From Chitinophaga pinensis (lineage in GTDB: Bacteria > Bacteroidota > Bacteroidia > Chitinophagales > Chitinophagaceae): a stretch of 64,000 bases of DNA. The stretch covers positions 1 through 64,000 of the forward strand of contig CALQSB010000012.1 of assembly GCA_943333125.1 (NCBI GenBank), read 5' to 3'. The stretch's first letter is position 1. Each line of letters starts with the position of its first letter. Shown here piece by piece: positions 43,071 through 53,072 of this stretch. The notes under the pieces are model-generated. The model saw nothing but the letters and a program-made list of their open reading frames with translations, ran no database searches and was not told the origin of the DNA. Both the position numbers and the translations under genes were made by a program.

Positions 43071-43120
43071 TTAAATGTTTGTGGTTGTAAGTACTAAACA
43101 ATAAACAACAAACAATAAAC

Positions 43121-43603
43121 TTATCCTTTCTTCATCAACTCTTCCAGTACAAAATAAACAATCGGACAAAATGTAGCATTTTTAAGGGTCAGTGGAACTC
43201 TTTTCAGCATTACATCTTCATCAGTATATGGAAAACGGGCACAATCAGATGGACGCTCTTCATAAATGGAACAATAATTATCACTGCCCAGAAAAGGGCA
43301 AGGCTTTGAATGAACTACATAATCGCCTTCTTCATCCAATTTTAAATATTTCTCAATAAACACCCCTTCTTTTAATCCCAGATGTTTAGAGATTCTTTTA
43401 ATATCTGGAGTTTTGAAGCGTGGAGAATAATTTTTACAGCAAGCCGCGCATTTAAGGCAATCGATTTTCTCAAAAGCTTTCTCATGAATTTCGGGAAGCG
43501 CCTTTAATACCTTGTTCTTATCCGCCTTGGTGAGGAATTGTTTGTACTGTTTTTGATTTTCGGCAGATTTTTTTTCCCAGTTGTGCAGTATATCTTTACT
43601 CAT
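43121..43603 (-). CDS. YkgJ-family cysteine cluster protein
   Basis: 160 aa. Cys motifs CLKCAACCKNYSP and CPFLGSDNYCSIYEERPSDCARFP define the YkgJ / zinc- or iron-chelating family (PF03692), function unproven. ATG 43603 gives a normal N-terminus; the frame upstream to 43645 has no support. Convergent with the MFS gene. Confidence 0.84.
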   Translation of the reverse strand: MSKDILHNWEKKSAENQKQYKQFLTKADKNKVLKALPEIHEKAFEKIDCLKCAACCKNYSPRFKTPDIKRISKHLGLKEGVFIEKYLKLDEEGDYVVHSKPCPFLGSDNYCSIYEERPSDCARFPYTDEDVMLKRVPLTLKNATFCPIVYFVLEELMKKG

Positions 43604-43691
43604 TTTTGAAGTTAATTTGGAAAAATCCCCTCTTTTTTTCCACAAGTCAAATCCTTATTGTTTATATTCTTAAAATCTAGAAACGTTAGTG

Positions 43692-43699
43692 TAAATTTG
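43692..43699 (+). promoter_or_regulatory. -7 element for gcvP, with palindrome at the start site
   Basis: TAAATTTG matches TAnnTTTG. GATTG-TAT-CAATC (43712-43724), a perfect 5-3-5 palindrome, lies just after the expected transcription start and may be an operator. No glycine riboswitch was recognised in the leader of about 70 nt. Confidence 0.45.
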
Positions 43700-43776
43700 C
43701 GCCAGAATTCTGATTGTATCAATCTGGTCTGATTTAATTTTCAACAATATTAAGATAAAGCTTACAATAATTTATT

Positions 43777-46653
43777 ATGAATCTTTTTGAACAGCAACAC
43801 AGTGAATTCATCCAACGTCACATCGGCCCAAATGAAAATGAAACGAATGAAATGTTACGAGTTATTGGCGTTGACAGTATAAAAGAACTTATAAATAAGA
43901 CGATCCCAAAATCTATCCGGTTAAAAAAGCCTATGAATACCGGACCTTCTTTGAATGAGCATGAATACCTTGCTCAGCTGAAAAAAACAGCGTCAAAAAA
44001 CAAAGTTTTCCGTTCATACATTGGAAAAGGATACTATCAGACATTTACTCCAAGTGTTATCCTCAGAAACGTTTTTGAAAATCCAGGATGGTACACTCAA
44101 TACACGCCCTATCAGGCAGAAATTGCTCAGGGACGACTTGAAAGTTTACTGAATTTCCAAACTATGGTAAGTGATCTTTCCGGCTTACCCATCGCCAATG
44201 CAAGTTTGCTTGATGAGGGAACAGCAGCCGCCGAGGGAATGGCCATGTTGTTCAACCATAAAAACAAAAATCATGATGCGATAACCGCGCCTAAATTTTT
44301 TGTTGATGAAAATGTTTTTGCTCAAACAAAAGAAATTCTGATTACCAGAGCCAAACCAATTCTTATTGAATTAGTATTTGGTGATTACAAAACGGTTGAA
44401 CTGGATAACTCTTATTTTGGGGCCTTAGTTCAGTATCCCAACAAAAATGGTCTGATAGAAGATTATCGTACTTTCATCGAAAAAGTTCATGCTGTAAATG
44501 CTCAGGTAATTATGGCTACCGATCTTTTAGCTTTATGTTTATTAACTCCTCCGGGCGAATTAGGTGCAGATATTGCCATAGGAAATACCCAGCGCTTTGG
44601 TGTTCCAATGGGCTTTGGCGGACCACACGCTGCTTTCTTCGCAACAAAAGATGAGTTTAAAAGAAATATCCCAGGAAGAATTATTGGAGTGACTATAGAT
44701 GCAAGCGGTAACCGTTGTTTAAGAATGGCTTTACAAACTCGCGAGCAACATATCAGAAGAGAAAAAGCAACCAGCAATATTTGTACTGCACAGGCTTTAT
44801 TGGCCAATATCGCAGCACTTTATGCAGTTTATCATGGCGCTGAAGGCTTGACTAATATTGCCAAAAGAACATCATTACTTTGTCTTACTTTAAGTGCACA
44901 GTTAAGCAAACTTGGTTTCCACGTCGAAAATCAGCATTACTTTGATACCATTGCTGTAGTTTCAGATTATGTTGAAATAATAAAAACCAATTCGGAAAAA
45001 GCAAAAATAAATTTCGGATACGAAAAAAATCAGATTTCAATTTCACTTGATGAAACGACATCTTTGAAAGATGTAAATGAAATCATTAAGATATTTGCTT
45101 CGGCAGCACATAAAGATTTCAAAGGAGCTGTAGTTGAAGACAATCAATTCCTCAACAATATTCCAACTTCACTAACACGAACTTCTGAGTTTCTAACGCA
45201 CCCTGTTTTTAATTCTCACAGAAGCGAAACCCAAATGATGAGATATCTAAAAAGCCTTGAGAATAAAGACCTTAGTCTGAATACCTCAATGATTTCTTTA
45301 GGTAGCTGCACGATGAAATTAAATGCGGCTACAGAATTAATTCCCGTAAGCTGGCCAGAGTTCAGTGCACTGCATCCTTTTGCTCCGGCGGACCAATGGA
45401 AAGGATATCAGCAAATTCTAACAGAGCTTGAAAACTGGCTTTCTAAAATCACCGGATTCACCGCTACCTCACTACAACCGAATAGCGGAGCACAAGGTGA
45501 GTATGCCGGATTATTAACTATTCGAGCTTACCATGAACACAGAAAGGAATCCCATCGCAATGTTATTTTGATTCCAATTTCAGCGCATGGCACCAATCCT
45601 GCTTCTGCAGTTATGGCCGGATTTAAAGTTGTGGTTACCAAATGCGACGACTCGGGAAATATAGATATGGACGACCTGAATATGCAAGCCGAAAAGCATA
45701 AAGACGATTTGGCCGGATTGATGATTACCTACCCAAGCACCCATGGTGTTTTTGAAGAAAGCGTTATAGAAATTTGCCACATTATTCATCAGCACGGAGG
45801 ATTGGTTTATATGGACGGTGCCAATATGAACGCTCAGGTAGGTTTAACAAGCCCTGGCAATATTGGCGCGGATGTTTGTCATCTTAATCTGCACAAAACA
45901 TTTTCTATCCCACATGGTGGCGGTGGCCCGGGCATGGGCCCTATTTGCGTGAATGATAAACTGGCTCCTTTTTTACCTGGCCACGTAAGTTTAAATAATC
46001 ATTCAACTGCCATTCCTGCTGTAAGTGCAGCTCCATTTGGAAGCGCTTCTATTTTACTGATCAGCTATGCTTACATAAAAATGCTGGGTTCTGAAGGCAT
46101 GAGAAAAAGCACAGAAGTAGCAATTTTGAACGCTAATTACATGAAGGCGCGTTTGCAAAATGATTATAAAATTTTATATACCGGAAAAAATGGTACTTGC
46201 GCTCACGAATTTATTATAGACCTGAGACCATTTAAACAAATTGGAATTGAAGCCGAAGATGTAGCTAAAAGGCTCATGGATTATAATTTCCATGCACCTA
46301 CGCTGAGTTTTCCCGTTGCAGGAACAATTATGATTGAACCAACAGAAAGCGAAGACAAGGCTGAACTGGACAGATTTTGCGATGCCCTGATGAATATTAG
46401 AAAAGAAATAAGTGCTATCGAACAAGGAAGTTCAGATAAAGTGGACAATCCCCTTAAAAATGCGCCCCATACTCAATTTGTGGTAATGAACGATTTGTGG
46501 GAACACTCTTATTCAAGAGCTCAGGCCGCATTCCCACTTGAATATGTAAAAAATAATAAATTCTGGCCTTCTGTAAGCCGGGTTAACAATACTTATGGCG
46601 ACAGAAACCTTATTTGTACCTGTGAACCGGTAAGTGCATATGTTGAAGAATAG
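43777..46653 (+). CDS. gcvP: Glycine dehydrogenase (decarboxylating), P-protein
   Basis: PLP enzyme of the glycine cleavage system; decarboxylates glycine and passes the aminomethyl group to GcvH. 958 aa, the fused single-chain form: N-half with [40 protein letters not shown]-half with [30 protein letters not shown], and the PLP lysine in [18 protein letters not shown]. Complete. gcvT and gcvH are not in the window. Confidence 0.97.
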   Translation: MNLFEQQHSEFIQRHIGPNENETNEMLRVIGVDSIKELINKTIPKSIRLKKPMNTGPSLNEHEYLAQLKKTASKNKVFRSYIGKGYYQTFTPSVILRNVFENPGWYTQYTPYQAEIAQGRLESLLNFQTMVSDLSGLPIANASLLDEGTAAAEGMAMLFNHKNKNHDAITAPKFFVDENVFAQTKEILITRAKPILIELVFGDYKTVELDNSYFGALVQYPNKNGLIEDYRTFIEKVHAVNAQVIMATDLLALCLLTPPGELGADIAIGNTQRFGVPMGFGGPHAAFFATKDEFKRNIPGRIIGVTIDASGNRCLRMALQTREQHIRREKATSNICTAQALLANIAALYAVYHGAEGLTNIAKRTSLLCLTLSAQLSKLGFHVENQHYFDTIAVVSDYVEIIKTNSEKAKINFGYEKNQISISLDETTSLKDVNEIIKIFASAAHKDFKGAVVEDNQFLNNIPTSLTRTSEFLTHPVFNSHRSETQMMRYLKSLENKDLSLNTSMISLGSCTMKLNAATELIPVSWPEFSALHPFAPADQWKGYQQILTELENWLSKITGFTATSLQPNSGAQGEYAGLLTIRAYHEHRKESHRNVILIPISAHGTNPASAVMAGFKVVVTKCDDSGNIDMDDLNMQAEKHKDDLAGLMITYPSTHGVFEESVIEICHIIHQHGGLVYMDGANMNAQVGLTSPGNIGADVCHLNLHKTFSIPHGGGGPGMGPICVNDKLAPFLPGHVSLNNHSTAIPAVSAAPFGSASILLISYAYIKMLGSEGMRKSTEVAILNANYMKARLQNDYKILYTGKNGTCAHEFIIDLRPFKQIGIEAEDVAKRLMDYNFHAPTLSFPVAGTIMIEPTESEDKAELDRFCDALMNIRKEISAIEQGSSDKVDNPLKNAPHTQFVVMNDLWEHSYSRAQAAFPLEYVKNNKFWPSVSRVNNTYGDRNLICTCEPVSAYVEE

Positions 46654-46752
46654 CCAATTTTTGCTTTTATTGTTGCTATTATTAATAAAATAAAGCTTTT
46701 TGACTTTAATAAAGTATCTTCGCACTTTATTAATAACACAATACAACTTAAA

Positions 46753-46956
46753 ATGAACACAAAAAATCAAGGAATCGTAAAGTTTTTCAATTCTGAAAAA
46801 GGATTCGGTTTCATCAAGCACGACGATTCAGACAAAGAAACATTTGTACACGTCAGCGGACTAATCAACGAAATCAAAGAAGGTGATAAAGTTGAATTTG
46901 AACTGCAAAATGGTAAAAAAGGAATGAATGCTGTTAACGTAACAGTAATCGGATAA
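46753..46956 (+). CDS. Cold-shock protein
   Basis: 67 aa single OB-fold RNA-binding protein. Contains GIVKFFNSEKGFGFIKHDD (RNP1 region) and ETFVHVSGL (RNP2 region). The intergenic leader of about 99 bp is AT-rich with a TATCTTCG -7-like element near 46715. It ends 17 bp before a strong terminator, so it is monocistronic. Confidence 0.94.
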   Translation: MNTKNQGIVKFFNSEKGFGFIKHDDSDKETFVHVSGLINEIKEGDKVEFELQNGKKGMNAVNVTVIG

Positions 46957-46973
46957 ATTTAAGTCATTTATTT

Positions 46974-47006
46974 AAAAAAGAGTCACTTCAAAAGTGGCTC
47001 TTTTTT
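46974..47006 (+). terminator. Terminator of the cold-shock gene
   Basis: A6-GAGTCACTT / AAGTGGCTC-T6, nine-base stem plus A/T extension, three-base loop. Confidence 0.88.
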
Positions 47007-47007
47007 A

Positions 47008-47038
47008 TTTGCCCAGTATTTCATCATTCCTATCTTTG
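47008..47038 (+). promoter_or_regulatory. Promoter of the DUF6263-like gene
   Basis: TTTG (47008-47011) and TATCTTTG (47031-47038) spaced by 19 bp, a full match to the Bacteroidota promoter pattern. It begins directly after the T-run of the preceding terminator. Confidence 0.75.
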
Positions 47039-47061
47039 CCCAAATTATAAAAACTCATAAA

Positions 47062-47871
47062 ATGAAAAAAACAATCCTGTTCAGTTTAATGCTAATTTCA
47101 GCAAGTGCATTTTCTCAAACGCCTAAAAGTATCAAGCTAACAAAAGGACAAAAAATTTCCGCAAAAACAGCTATGTCTATGGATATGGATCTCGGCATGG
47201 GATCCATGAAAACGGATAATAACACCGATTTTGAAATTATAGTGATTGATGAAAATGCAAAATCATATACCATCACTTACACTCCCGTAAAAATGAAAAT
47301 GTCAGTTGATGGCATGGGTCAAAACATGACCTATGACTCAGACAAACCAGAAGATAAAAATTCAGAAATTGGACAAAAAGCCAGTGCCAGGTTAAATGTT
47401 ACTGATACATTATCACTTGATAAGTTAACCGGAGGAGTTAAGTCTTTAAGTGGAAATAATAAAGGAGAGAATAGTGGTTCAGGAATGTTTTCAATGTCTA
47501 CTAATCAAAACCAGGGTGTAATGGATGCATTTTTAGTCATCCCTGCAAATACCAAAATTGGAGATTCATGGAGTGATTCAACAGTTGAAAAAGGATTGAC
47601 TACTAAAAAAACTTTCAAGTGGATTTCAACAGATAAAGACATTGCAACCATAAAAGTCAACGGCACGATTTTGGGTTCAACTGAACAGGAAATGCAGGGT
47701 ACTTCTATAACAATGGGCATGGACCTAAGTTCCACCGAAACCAGAACTGTACACACTAAAACTGGTCAGGTTATTAAAGTTGTAAATGATGGCGATGTGA
47801 AAATGACAATGGAATCAATGGGCATGACCATGAGTTCAAAAGTTGTAACAACTACAGAATATTCAAATTAA
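47062..47871 (+). CDS. Exported DUF6263-like protein
   Basis: 269 aa with a signal peptide (1-19, ending SAFSQ). The chain is rich in Met, Gly, Ser and Thr (MSMDMDLGMGSMKTDNN, SMGMTMSSKVVTTTEYSN). It resembles the DUF6263 family of periplasmic or outer-membrane-associated proteins, beta-rich and of unknown function. Flanked by its own promoter and terminator. Confidence 0.68.
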   Translation: MKKTILFSLMLISASAFSQTPKSIKLTKGQKISAKTAMSMDMDLGMGSMKTDNNTDFEIIVIDENAKSYTITYTPVKMKMSVDGMGQNMTYDSDKPEDKNSEIGQKASARLNVTDTLSLDKLTGGVKSLSGNNKGENSGSGMFSMSTNQNQGVMDAFLVIPANTKIGDSWSDSTVEKGLTTKKTFKWISTDKDIATIKVNGTILGSTEQEMQGTSITMGMDLSSTETRTVHTKTGQVIKVVNDGDVKMTMESMGMTMSSKVVTTTEYSN

Positions 47872-47888
47872 TCTATAATGACATTAAA

Positions 47889-47922
47889 TAAAAAAGGGAT
47901 TGAATCTATCAATCCCTTTTTT
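47889..47922. terminator. Bidirectional terminator
   Basis: A6-GGGATTGA / TCAATCCC-T6 with a five-base loop, between the convergent DUF6263-like and phosphorylase genes. Confidence 0.88.
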
Positions 47923-47938
47923 ATTTGTTTGAAATTTT

Positions 47939-49591
47939 TTATTTGTACATGATTTCATAATATTCCTTGGCCATTCTATTGCTATCGAATTGAAGCCTCA
48001 CATCACGCATTCCGTTCATTACAATTTCTCTCCAGTTATGGGGATTGTCGTAATACATGGGAAGAATTTGATTTTCCAGAATTTCAAACAATTTTTCCAT
48101 GTCGTAATCATCCTGTTCCTGAACAGACATATTATCATATTCAACCAAAGGAACTACAAATCCATTATTTCCATGGTGAATAAATTCTCTAATCCAGCCA
48201 TCATTTGTACTAAAATTCACTGAACCGTTCATTGCTGCGGTCATACCACTGGTACCACTTGCTTCTCTTGGAACCCTGGGATTATTTAACCATACATCGG
48301 AAGCTTGTTTGAGGCGTTTACTTAACGTTAATTCGTAGCCGATGCAAACTGCTATATTCTTGTAGTCTTTACTTAGATTAACCAGATAATTAAAATCACT
48401 GATAGCGGGATAATCCAACGGATATGGTTTACCAGCCCAAACAAACTGAACAGGATATTTTTTATTATTCATTAATGCCGCAAATCTTTCTTTATCCCGG
48501 GTAAGTAATTCAGCTCTTTTATATCCGGCAAACCTTCTGGCCCAAACTATTGTAAAAATATCAGGATTAAGCAACTTCCCTGTTTGATCTGCAATGATTT
48601 CCATTGCCCGTTTTTTCAGATGTCTTTTCCTGTCGATAAATTCCGGCTCTTTATTATCGTCCATGAATTTATACATTTGTTTGTCTGCCCAGTACTGCCA
48701 GTTTTGAGCATTGGTTACCGCTTTGATTTCGCAAACATCATCATACTTATTCCACATTTGCCGACTAACTTCACCATGCAGCTGACTTACTCCGTTAGCT
48801 AATTTGGCAAAACGCAAAGCAGCTAAAGAATGATTAAATAACCCATCCGAAGATCCTGCAATTTCTTTCACCTCTTCTAAAGGCATTCCGCAGAAATACC
48901 CCATTTTTTCACAAAGATGTAAATCATGTTTTTCATTTCCAGCTTCTTCAGGAGTATGTGTAGTAAAGACCAATCGTTTTTTTACTTCTTCGATACTTCC
49001 CAATTTTTTACGCAAATAAAAAGCAGCACTTATTGCATGAGCTTCATTAAGATGATATAATTCAGGATTGAAGTTCAATTCATCTAATAATTTAGCCCCT
49101 CCTACTCCTAGTAAAATAAATTGAGCCACTTTTGTGGCTACATTTCCATCATATAATCTGTGAGAAATAGTATGCGAAATATAATCGTTCTCGGGAAGGT
49201 CGGTAGTCAGTAAAAATAAAGGTGCTGATTTAAAAGTTTCAGGATTTAGATACAACGCCTTTACCCATACTGGATGTCCGTGAATTTCAATTTGAAATTT
49301 GATTCCGGTATCTTCCAGAAAACTATAAATTTTTTCGTTCCATTGAACTTGAAGGGTTTGGTCCTGATTACGAGCCTGGTCATAATATCCATACTTCCAT
49401 AAAATTCCAATGCCTACTAAATTTTGCCGAAGCTCGTATGCACTTCTTAAATGGGATCCACTGAGATAACCCAAACCTCCACTGTAAATTTTTAGGGGTT
49501 GATGAATGGCAAATTCCATTGAGAAATAAGCTACTGTTTTTTTGTATGCTCCATCAACAGGGTAAGGTACTTTGTAATTTCTAAAATCCAT
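47939..49591 (-). CDS. Alpha-glucan phosphorylase homologue without the PLP lysine
   Basis: 550 aa, the short GT35 form. IAYFSMEF-like VAYFSMEFAIHQPLKIYSGGLGYLSGSHLRSA starts the chain; FTTHTPEEAGNEKH, WARRFAGYKRAELL and DVWLNNPRVPREASGTSGM follow. Phosphorylases of this type normally read G-M-K in the last motif, where the Lys carries PLP; here it is Thr451 (codon 48239-48241, ACC). The enzyme may therefore be a PLP-independent glycosyltransferase or an inactive paralogue. No other glycogen gene is near. Confidence 0.83.
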   Translation of the reverse strand: MDFRNYKVPYPVDGAYKKTVAYFSMEFAIHQPLKIYSGGLGYLSGSHLRSAYELRQNLVGIGILWKYGYYDQARNQDQTLQVQWNEKIYSFLEDTGIKFQIEIHGHPVWVKALYLNPETFKSAPLFLLTTDLPENDYISHTISHRLYDGNVATKVAQFILLGVGGAKLLDELNFNPELYHLNEAHAISAAFYLRKKLGSIEEVKKRLVFTTHTPEEAGNEKHDLHLCEKMGYFCGMPLEEVKEIAGSSDGLFNHSLAALRFAKLANGVSQLHGEVSRQMWNKYDDVCEIKAVTNAQNWQYWADKQMYKFMDDNKEPEFIDRKRHLKKRAMEIIADQTGKLLNPDIFTIVWARRFAGYKRAELLTRDKERFAALMNNKKYPVQFVWAGKPYPLDYPAISDFNYLVNLSKDYKNIAVCIGYELTLSKRLKQASDVWLNNPRVPREASGTSGMTAAMNGSVNFSTNDGWIREFIHHGNNGFVVPLVEYDNMSVQEQDDYDMEKLFEILENQILPMYYDNPHNWREIVMNGMRDVRLQFDSNRMAKEYYEIMYK

Positions 49592-49722
49592 TTTACACTT
49601 TTATAATCACAAGATAGCGCGTTTTTTTAAATTTATTTGTGTATTTATTACAAGTTATATTTACAATTATTAAACAATGACGAGAATCAGTGTATTGATA
49701 CTTTTGGCAAATAAAATAATTA

Positions 49723-49730
49723 TAGATTTG
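49723..49730 (+). promoter_or_regulatory. -7 element for the Nramp-USP gene
   Basis: TAGATTTG matches TAnnTTTG, 48 nt before the ATG at 49779. A TTTG lies only 16 bp upstream, so the -33 box is uncertain. Confidence 0.42.
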
Positions 49731-49778
49731 CGATAACAATATTCTTTTTAAAATACAGTATTACCATTTTATTTCACT

Positions 49779-51710
49779 ATGTCTAAAAAAAATCAATCTG
49801 ATTATTCATTAAGTGAGGTACACGAAAGTATCGACACTACGAATGGTGGGAATAGATGGAAAAAAATGTTTTCATTTATTGGTCCAGCCTACCTTGTAAG
49901 TGTAGGGTATATGGATCCTGGTAACTGGGCTACAGATCTGGCGGGTGGAAGTAAATACGGTTATACGCTAATCTGGGTTTTACTGGCGAGTAATATAATG
50001 GCCATACTTTTACAAAGTTTAAGTGCAAGGCTTGGCATTGTAAGAGGAAGGGATCTTGCACAAGCCAACAGAGAGTCTTATCCTGCAAAAATAAATTTCA
50101 TTCTTTGGGTATTAGCCGAAATCGCCATCGCAGCAACAGACCTTGCAGAAGTATTAGGGATGGCCATAGGCTTGCAGCTTCTTTTTGGATTACCCCTGAT
50201 AGCTGGCGTTAGTATTACTGTATTAGATACTTTTTTGCTTTTATACTTGCAGCGCCTGGGCATGAGAAAAATTGAAATCTTTATCATTTTACTGATTGCT
50301 ATTATTGGATTTTCATTTCTTGTGAATATTTTAATTGCTCATCCTCCGATTCATGAAATCATCAAAGGATTTCTTCCTTCTTTTCCTGATGCCCAGTCTC
50401 TTTATCAATCACAAGGTATCATTGGAAAAATCCCAAAGGAGACAGCGTTATACTTAGCTATTGGAATGATTGGAGCTACAGTAATGCCTCATAATCTTTA
50501 TTTACATTCGGCATTGATTCAAACAAGAAAAATTAAAAGAACAACCGCCGGAATAAAAGAAGCTTTAAAATGGAGTTTAATTGACAGCACCATTGCATTG
50601 AACATTGCTTTTCTGATTAATGCAGCCATACTCATTTTAGCCGCCACCGTATTTTTCAAAACCGGAAGAACGGATGTTGGCGAAATAAAAAAGGCCCATG
50701 AATTACTCTCCCCTGTTTTAGGAAACCATATCGCTTCCACTCTTTTTGCGATTGCATTAATTGCCTCGGGTCAAAGCTCAACCATTACGGGAACTTTATC
50801 CGGACAAATAGTTATGGAAGGATATCTGCGTATTCGTATCAATCCAATATTGAGAAGACTGATCACCAGATTAATAGCCATCATCCCTGCTATATTTTTC
50901 ATTTTAATGACCGGCGAAGAAAAGATTGACAGTTTATTAATTTTCAGCCAGGTGATATTAAGCATTCAGTTGGGCTTTGCCGTTATTCCATTAATTCATT
51001 TTGTCAGCGACAAAAAAACCATGAAAGAGTTCGTCATCAAGCCTGTTGTAAAAATAACAGCCTGGCTCATGGCCTCGTTACTGATTATTTTAAATTCAAA
51101 ATTAATTTTTGATGAAACAAGTTCTTTTTTTACTGGCACTGAATCTATATTAATAAAAATATTCATTATCATTGGACTACTTGCATTTCTTGCGCTTTTG
51201 ATCTACATCTTATTGTTTCCTATTTTCAAAAAAAATCATTTATCTGCGTCTATTAAAATGCATCCCGAAAGTTTATCAACAAGCGAACTTAATATTACAG
51301 AATATAAGAGGATTGCAATTGCACTGGATTTCAGTGACAATGATTTTAAATTATTGTCGGGAGCAATAAGCCAGACAGGAGTTAATAAAGATTTTATTTT
51401 GATACATATTGTAGAAAGCGCTGTAGCAAAACTACATGGGCATGAAACAGCAGATTATGAAACCGACAAAGACAGAGAGCGACTAAATATGCTGGTTGAA
51501 TATATGCAGGCTAAGGGTTTTAAAGTAAAGGGAATTCTGGGTTTTAAAGAAAGATCAAAAGAATTGATCAGAATCATCAAAGAAGAAAATGCGGATATGC
51601 TGGTCATTGGTGCTCATGGCCATAAAGGAATAAGAGATTTTATTTTTGGCACCACTATAGATAAGGTAAGACATGAACTTGATATACCGGTGTTTATTGT
51701 GAAGGGGTAA
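49779..51710 (+). CDS. Nramp metal transporter fused to a universal stress protein domain
   Basis: 643 aa. Residues about 30-470 are an Nramp (MntH-like) proton-coupled Mn/Fe transporter with the metal-site motifs MDPGNWATD (Asp46-Asn49) and MPHNLYLHSAL. Residues about 505-643 are a cytoplasmic UspA domain with the ATP motif G-x2-G-x9-G-T starting at Gly611 (GAHGHKGIRDFIFGTT). The domain could gate transport by ATP or stress state. Both halves look intact. Confidence 0.9.
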   Translation: MSKKNQSDYSLSEVHESIDTTNGGNRWKKMFSFIGPAYLVSVGYMDPGNWATDLAGGSKYGYTLIWVLLASNIMAILLQSLSARLGIVRGRDLAQANRESYPAKINFILWVLAEIAIAATDLAEVLGMAIGLQLLFGLPLIAGVSITVLDTFLLLYLQRLGMRKIEIFIILLIAIIGFSFLVNILIAHPPIHEIIKGFLPSFPDAQSLYQSQGIIGKIPKETALYLAIGMIGATVMPHNLYLHSALIQTRKIKRTTAGIKEALKWSLIDSTIALNIAFLINAAILILAATVFFKTGRTDVGEIKKAHELLSPVLGNHIASTLFAIALIASGQSSTITGTLSGQIVMEGYLRIRINPILRRLITRLIAIIPAIFFILMTGEEKIDSLLIFSQVILSIQLGFAVIPLIHFVSDKKTMKEFVIKPVVKITAWLMASLLIILNSKLIFDETSSFFTGTESILIKIFIIIGLLAFLALLIYILLFPIFKKNHLSASIKMHPESLSTSELNITEYKRIAIALDFSDNDFKLLSGAISQTGVNKDFILIHIVESAVAKLHGHETADYETDKDRERLNMLVEYMQAKGFKVKGILGFKERSKELIRIIKEENADMLVIGAHGHKGIRDFIFGTTIDKVRHELDIPVFIVKG

Positions 51711-51744
51711 AATGTTTGTTGTTTGGCGTTTGTTGTTTGGCGTT

Positions 51745-51797
51745 TGAATCTATTGAACTCCTGCCTAACGGCAGGCAGGCATTGAACCTTTGAAACA
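51745..51797. repeat. 29-bp hairpin element within TTGAAC words (copy 1)
   Basis: Bases 51755-51783 are an exact reverse complement of 63838-63866. The core CCTGCC-TAAC-GGCAGG is a perfect hairpin. TTGAACC and GAACTCC words surround it on both sides, as at the other copy. Confidence 0.85.
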
Positions 51798-51836
51798 TAT
51801 AACTAGCATAAGCCAATTATAAGAAGAATCGACACC

Positions 51837-53072
51837 CTATTCCTCCACAAAATCCATATCTTTTCCAAACGTCTCCTTTATATTAATAAGTGCGATGATG
51901 CCAATCAACATGATTACAATACTGGTTATTAAACCTGCGTTATAATAGGAAAAATAATCTCTTAGAAATTTAAACATGGGTAAGATCAAAACGGCCAATA
52001 ATCCTCTAACCATATTGGGAATAGTGGTTGCTGCTGTTGCTCTGATATTGGTTCCAAATTCTTCGGCACCCATGGTAACAAATATGGCCCAATAGCCCGT
52101 GCCTAATCCAAGACCAGCACATACAATGTACATACCCATGGCGGTTCCATTCCATAATGCAGTAAAATAAAGTGTGATAAATATTACTGTAATAGCAAAG
52201 AATAAGTACAGTGCTTTTTTACGGCTTTTAAACCAGTTGCTGATAAATCCTACAGAAACATCTCCAATAGAAATCATCACATAAGCAAACATAATTGACT
52301 TCCCGGGATCAATAGTTTCTGTGATGCCCATTTGTTTGCCGAATTCATTAGAGAAGGTAACAAGAACGCCTATGATTAACCAGGTTGGGAGTCCAATTAA
52401 AATATTTGAAAGGTATCTCTTAAAGCGATTTTTATTTTTGAAAAGCAAGAAAAAATTGCCTCTTTGTGTATTGGTTGCTTTAAGGTTTTTAAAAATACCC
52501 GACTCATAAACAGAGACTCTTAACAACAACAAAAAAAAGCCCATAGCGCCGCCGATAAAGTAACAGGTTCTCCATTCGAAATGTTGTTTTATAAAAAACG
52601 CAAATACGGCACCGCTAAGTCCGATGCCAGCTACTAATGAAGTTGCGATACCTCTTTTTTCTTTGGAAACCATTTCTGCAACAAGGGTGATGCCCGCTCC
52701 AAGCTCACCTGCCAAACCGATGCCGGCAATAAATCTCACCCACTTGTATTGATCTACTGTTTGCACAAAACCATTAGCAATGTTTGCCAAAGAGTACAAA
52801 AGTATAGACCCAAACAGAACGCTTAAACGCCCTTTTTTATCTCCCATTACACCCCATATTATTCCACCAATCAAAAGGCCAATCATCTGCCATTTGAGAA
52901 TAGCCTCTCCTTGAAGCATCAAGTCAGGCTCAACTAAGCCCAATGATTTAAGACTTGGCATTCTGATAATACCAAAAAGTAATAAATCATAAATGTCAAC
53001 AAAATAGCCCAGCGATGCCACGATAACAACAAAAATCAAAGAGGAAGGATTCTTTTCTACAACATTACTCAT
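51837..53072 (-). CDS. MFS transporter (metabolite:H+ symporter type)
   Basis: 411 aa with about 12 TM helices. GDKKGRLSVLFGS between TM2 and TM3, FIAGIGLAGELGAGITLVAEM and EEFGTNIRATAATTIPNMVRG match sugar-acid or aromatic-acid/H+ symporters. The start at 53072 overlaps the DedA stop by 8 bp, so the two are coupled. Substrate unknown. Confidence 0.82.
   Translation of the reverse strand: MSNVVEKNPSSLIFVVIVASLGYFVDIYDLLLFGIIRMPSLKSLGLVEPDLMLQGEAILKWQMIGLLIGGIIWGVMGDKKGRLSVLFGSILLYSLANIANGFVQTVDQYKWVRFIAGIGLAGELGAGITLVAEMVSKEKRGIATSLVAGIGLSGAVFAFFIKQHFEWRTCYFIGGAMGFFLLLLRVSVYESGIFKNLKATNTQRGNFFLLFKNKNRFKRYLSNILIGLPTWLIIGVLVTFSNEFGKQMGITETIDPGKSIMFAYVMISIGDVSVGFISNWFKSRKKALYLFFAITVIFITLYFTALWNGTAMGMYIVCAGLGLGTGYWAIFVTMGAEEFGTNIRATAATTIPNMVRGLLAVLILPMFKFLRDYFSYYNAGLITSIVIMLIGIIALINIKETFGKDMDFVEE

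Noticed and set aside
43700-43776. Glycine riboswitch before gcvP
   Set aside because: The leader is short and AT-rich and lacks the conserved glycine aptamer core; only a small palindrome is seen.
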